Shown: piece by piece, positions 5,744-7,135 of the stretch
Numbering within the stretch: position 1 is the stretch's first letter
How the letters are laid out: every line of letters begins with the position of its first letter
Source of the DNA: Actinomycetota bacterium
Lineage (GTDB): Bacteria; Actinomycetota; Actinomycetes; Streptosporangiales; Streptosporangiaceae
Assembly (NCBI GenBank): GCA_003161205.1
Contig: PMOU01000554.1
Location: 19,172 to 26,306, forward strand
Length of the DNA stretch: 7,135 nt
Reading direction: 5' to 3'
Made by a program: the position numbers and the translations under genes
The notes under the pieces: model-generated
What the model saw: only the letters and a program-made list of their open reading frames with translations
What the model was told of the DNA's origin: nothing
Databases searched by the model: none

Positions 5744-5775
5744 GTTGTCCGAAGTAGGCGGGGAACGGTTGTCCG
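5744..5775. repeat. Direct repeat GTTGTCCG upstream of the coiled-coil gene
   Basis: GTTGTCCG occurs at 5744-5751 and again at 5768-5775, a 24-base period, 17 to 48 bases upstream of the coiled-coil ATG (5727). Two same-orientation eight-base copies in a promoter position could be a regulator's half-sites. An eight-base repeat can also arise by chance. Confidence 0.3.
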
Positions 5776-6090
5776 GTTCTAGCGGCCCGCGGGCGCCGGG
5801 GTCGCGTAGGAGATCAGGCCGGCGGCCGCTCCTTCTGTAGTATGCGTGCTCAGGACGGGTGGGACGGGGCGAATCGTGCATCCCCATGGACGGGAAAAGC
5901 TGGCGTGGCCGACAAAACGGACATATGCACACCATCGTCACAGTATGTGCGCAAATGGGTGGTGTTACAGCCAGCGTTCCGTTTGGGTAAAGATGCGGAT
6001 GTGAACGTTGTGGCGTGCATTACCGGATCGCGGGCAACTGCGTCGGCGTTTGCTGGAATCGTTATCGTCTGAGTGGGTAAAACCGCACGT

Positions 6091-6098
6091 GAAGGTGG
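6091..6098 (+). promoter_or_regulatory. Ribosome-site-like GAAGGTGG before the leader ORF
   Basis: GAAGGTGG is followed after seven bases by ATG 6106. Its spacing is better than that of GGAGGAG (6126-6132), which lies only two bases before GTG 6135. It is the main reason to consider translation from 6106. Confidence 0.4.
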
Positions 6099-6105
6099 TA
6101 AGCGA

Positions 6106-6123
6106 ATGGCCCTGATGGGTCAT
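6106..6123 (+). other. Small hairpin over the leader ATG
   Basis: ATGGCCC (6106-6112) can pair with GGGTCAT (6117-6123) across TGAT, seven pairs including one G-T. CG/CG can extend it past one mismatch. In mRNA it would cover the leader start codon and lie directly before the GGAGG at 6126-6130, so it could favour one of the alternative starts. Confidence 0.3.
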
Positions 6124-6192
6124 GCGGAGGAGCAGTGTCGGCACGTAACCTGGGGAGCAAGCGAACGGAATCGCGACCAGCGCCGGAGGTGA
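6106..6192 (+). CDS. Possible 28-residue leader peptide
   Basis: ATG 6106 opens a 28-codon frame (MALMGHAEEQC at the start, RDQRRR at the end) that stops at TGA 6190-6192. It has a well-placed ribosome site (6091-6098). Its stop overlaps a GTG (6189-6191) in the frame of the downstream small gene, making the GTGA arrangement typical of translational coupling. The peptide itself has no recognisable feature, and its frame overlaps the first 18 codons of the longer version of the small gene. It may be a chance frame; only one of the two readings is likely to be used. Confidence 0.3.
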   Translation: MALMGHAEEQCRHVTWGASERNRDQRRR

Positions 6193-6347
6193 GCACGATT
6201 CCCAGGCAGCTGGATCTTCGTGTTCCCGACCGCGTCGCCCTTGATGAGATCGAACTCTACGCCGAGGTGCTCACCGCGGTGGCGGCCGCTGACCGGCCGC
6301 TGACGGCGGCGGAACTGGACGAGGCGCTCGGCATCGGTGGCAGCTAG
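6135..6347 (+). CDS. Small acidic helical protein of unknown function
   Basis: A 70-residue protein from GTG 6135, or 52 residues from GTG 6189. I do not recognise the family. The part common to both starts has the character of a real gene: PRQLDLRVPDRVALDEIELYAEVLTA (given here in pieces: PRQLDLRVPDR, then ALDEIELYAEVL) followed by AADRPLTAAELDEALGIG. This predicts one long amphipathic helix and a short C-terminal helix with many acidic residues. The tail LTAAELDEALG resembles the opening helix of a winged-helix or EF-like segment, but it is too short to classify. GTG 6135 has GGAGGAG only two bases upstream (GGAGG core four bases). GTG 6189 lacks a spaced ribosome site but could be reached by coupling to the leader ORF. 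The first 18 residues are basic and low in family-like character, so the shorter form is plausible. It converges on mshD with a 10-base gap. Confidence 0.65.
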   Translation: MSARNLGSKRTESRPAPEVSTIPRQLDLRVPDRVALDEIELYAEVLTAVAAADRPLTAAELDEALGIGGS

Positions 6348-6375
6348 CGCCGGGCAGTTAGTGTTGGCGCCACCG
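6335..6375. terminator. Weak inverted repeat spanning the convergent gene ends
   Basis: CGGTGGC (6335-6341) pairs with GCCACCG (6369-6375) across 27 bases. An alternative shorter stem uses GCGCC (6347-6351) and GGCGC (6366-6370). The repeat covers the stop codons of the small gene (6347) and mshD (6358). It is the only terminator candidate there, but the long loop and lack of a T-tract make it weak. Confidence 0.3.
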
Positions 6376-7135
6376 GTACATGGCGTCGGTTCTGGCCCGG
6401 GTGAAGCCGAGGGCCTCATACATCCGGATCGCGGGCCGGTTGTCCTCGTCAACGTAGAGCATCGCCTGGCCGAGACCCAGCTCACGCAGGTGCCGCAGGC
6501 CGGTCAGGGTGAGGGCGCGGCCGAGCCCGCTGCCCTGCTCGCCAGGATCGACCCCGACGACATAGACCTCCCCGGTGCCCTGCGGGTGAACCTTGGTCCA
6601 GTGGAAGCCCGCCATCCGACCGTCTCGTTCGGCGACGAAAAAGCCCGCCGGATCAAACCACGGCTCTTGTTCGCGTACGTCAAGGTCGTGCCGGGTCCAC
6701 GCGCCCTGCTCCGGATGCTTGGCGAAGGCCCGGCCATTGAGGCCCAGCCACTCCTCTTCGTCCTGACCGGGGACAAACGTACGCAGCGTGATCCCAGCCG
6801 GGACATCCGGCTGGCCGAGCTGGTCGTGCAGCGAACGATGCAGCTGCCACAGGGCGCGGAAGCGCTCGAAACCCATCCGGCCGGCGAGACTGGTCGCGGC
6901 CGGCGTGTCCCCGTGGGCCCAGAGCTGGAGCGTGTGCCCGTTCGCCTCGGCCATCAGGGCACGGACCAGGGCCTGGCCGATTCCCTGCCGCCTGCGGGCC
7001 GGATCGACCACGAGCTCGCCGCTTACCTCCGGCTCCGGGGGATCCAGGTAGGCATAGCCAGCGATCTCGCCGTCCACGGTGACGACGACATCACGGTGAG
7101 GCCGCGGATCCGGCCCGGCGTCATCCGGCCCAGCG
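6358..7135 (-). CDS. mshD: Mycothiol synthase (Cys-GlcN-Ins N-acetyltransferase), 5' end missing
   Basis: MshD performs the last step of mycothiol biosynthesis: acetyl-CoA acetylates the cysteine amino group of Cys-GlcN-Ins in the cytoplasm (EC 2.3.1.189). About 258 C-terminal residues are visible; the frame stays open through the right edge, so roughly 40-55 N-terminal residues are missing. GTG 7077 is internal, because coding sequence continues upstream. Two tandem GNAT domains are present, as in the family. The first has VVDPARRRQGIGQAL (around 6968-7010). The second has VGVDPGEQGSGLGRAL (around 6512-6557), preceded by GFHWTKVHPQGTGEVYVV (in part) and followed by LYVDEDNRPAIRMYEALGF, a typical MshD ending. 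In characterised MshD the C-terminal domain is the active one. No other mycothiol gene is in the window. The small gene converges on it, 10 bases away. Confidence 0.95.
   Translation of the reverse strand, partial: AGPDDAGPDPRPHRDVVVTVDGEIAGYAYLDPPEPEVSGELVVDPARRRQGIGQALVRALMAEANGHTLQLWAHGDTPAATSLAGRMGFERFRALWQLHRSLHDQLGQPDVPAGITLRTFVPGQDEEEWLGLNGRAFAKHPEQGAWTRHDLDVREQEPWFDPAGFFVAERDGRMAGFHWTKVHPQGTGEVYVVGVDPGEQGSGLGRALTLTGLRHLRELGLGQAMLYVDEDNRPAIRMYEALGFTRARTDAMYRWRQH

Larger units (their letters stand above)
5728..6105. other. Gene-free intergenic region with few readable signals
   Basis: These 378 bases separate the divergent coiled-coil gene and small-ORF cluster and should hold both promoters. 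The right half (about 5880-6100) is clearly less G/C-rich than the genes. I see two direct GTTGTCCG copies near the left gene (5744-5775). On the plus strand there is one TANNNT -10 candidate, TATCGT at 6063-6068, with a poor -35. An open frame at 5842-6072 has no ribosome site and no coding character. I recognise no riboswitch, tRNA or known small RNA here. Confidence 0.6.

Noticed and set aside
5785..5794. 10-bp perfect palindrome GCCCGCGGGC
   Set aside because: Short all-G/C palindromes are expected by chance at this base composition, and it has no informative position.
5842..6072. 76-codon plus-strand frame in the gene-free region
   Set aside because: No ribosome site before its ATG, no third-position G/C bias and no recognisable protein features.
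6055..6085. GGAAT as a possible ECF sigma (SigR-type) -35 element
   Set aside because: No matching GTT -10 occurs at the required 18-19 base spacing.
5880..6100. Riboswitch (for example c-di-AMP type) in the long intergenic region
   Set aside because: None of the conserved core motifs of known classes could be found and no stable multi-helix fold was apparent by eye.

Overview
The window looks like chromosomal DNA of a high-GC, probably filamentous, actinomycete. The evidence is the strong G/C bias at third codon positions, GTG starts, a mycothiol synthase gene (mycothiol is an actinobacterial thiol), a short actinobacterial-type Ppx/GppA phosphatase, and a DivIVA/FilP-like coiled-coil protein. 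I see no insertion sequence, integrase, CRISPR array, tRNA or rRNA, and nothing that marks a mobile island. The genus cannot be fixed from the sequence alone.

Layout, left to right. At 1-332 (minus) is the N-terminal part of a DHA2-type (EmrB/QacA-like) MFS exporter, cut by the window edge, with a perfect palindromic operator candidate (367-388) just upstream. At 466-1326 (minus) is a class I SAM-dependent methyltransferase. A 324-base divergent intergenic region (1327-1650) then holds a perfect 9+9 bp inverted repeat, opposed TTGACA boxes and a foldable mRNA leader. It leads into a small secreted protein of unknown function (1651-2055, plus). A strong hairpin (2094-2129) separates this from a convergent FAD-dependent oxidoreductase of the DAO/PuuB-like family (minus, start best placed at GTG 3548). 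A ppx-like gene (3671-4636, plus) diverges from the oxidoreductase and appears to be leaderless. It converges on, and overlaps by 4 bases, a 364-residue DivIVA-domain coiled-coil protein (4633-5727, minus) with hendecad repeats and a 24-bp minisatellite in its Ala/Pro/Gln tail. A 378-base gene-free stretch (5728-6105) follows. Next come a small gene (6135-6347, plus), possibly preceded by a 28-residue leader ORF, and finally mshD (mycothiol synthase, minus, running off the right edge).

The genes do not form one pathway. The window reads as ordinary core and near-core genes (polyphosphate/(p)ppGpp-type phosphatase, cytoskeletal coiled coil, mycothiol biosynthesis) next to a more accessory left part (exporter, methyltransferase, secreted orphan). 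I found no convincing new multi-gene system. The points most worth a second look are the regulatory DNA/RNA around 1373-1650, the secreted orphan, the small-ORF cluster at 6106-6347 and the repeat architecture of the coiled-coil protein.
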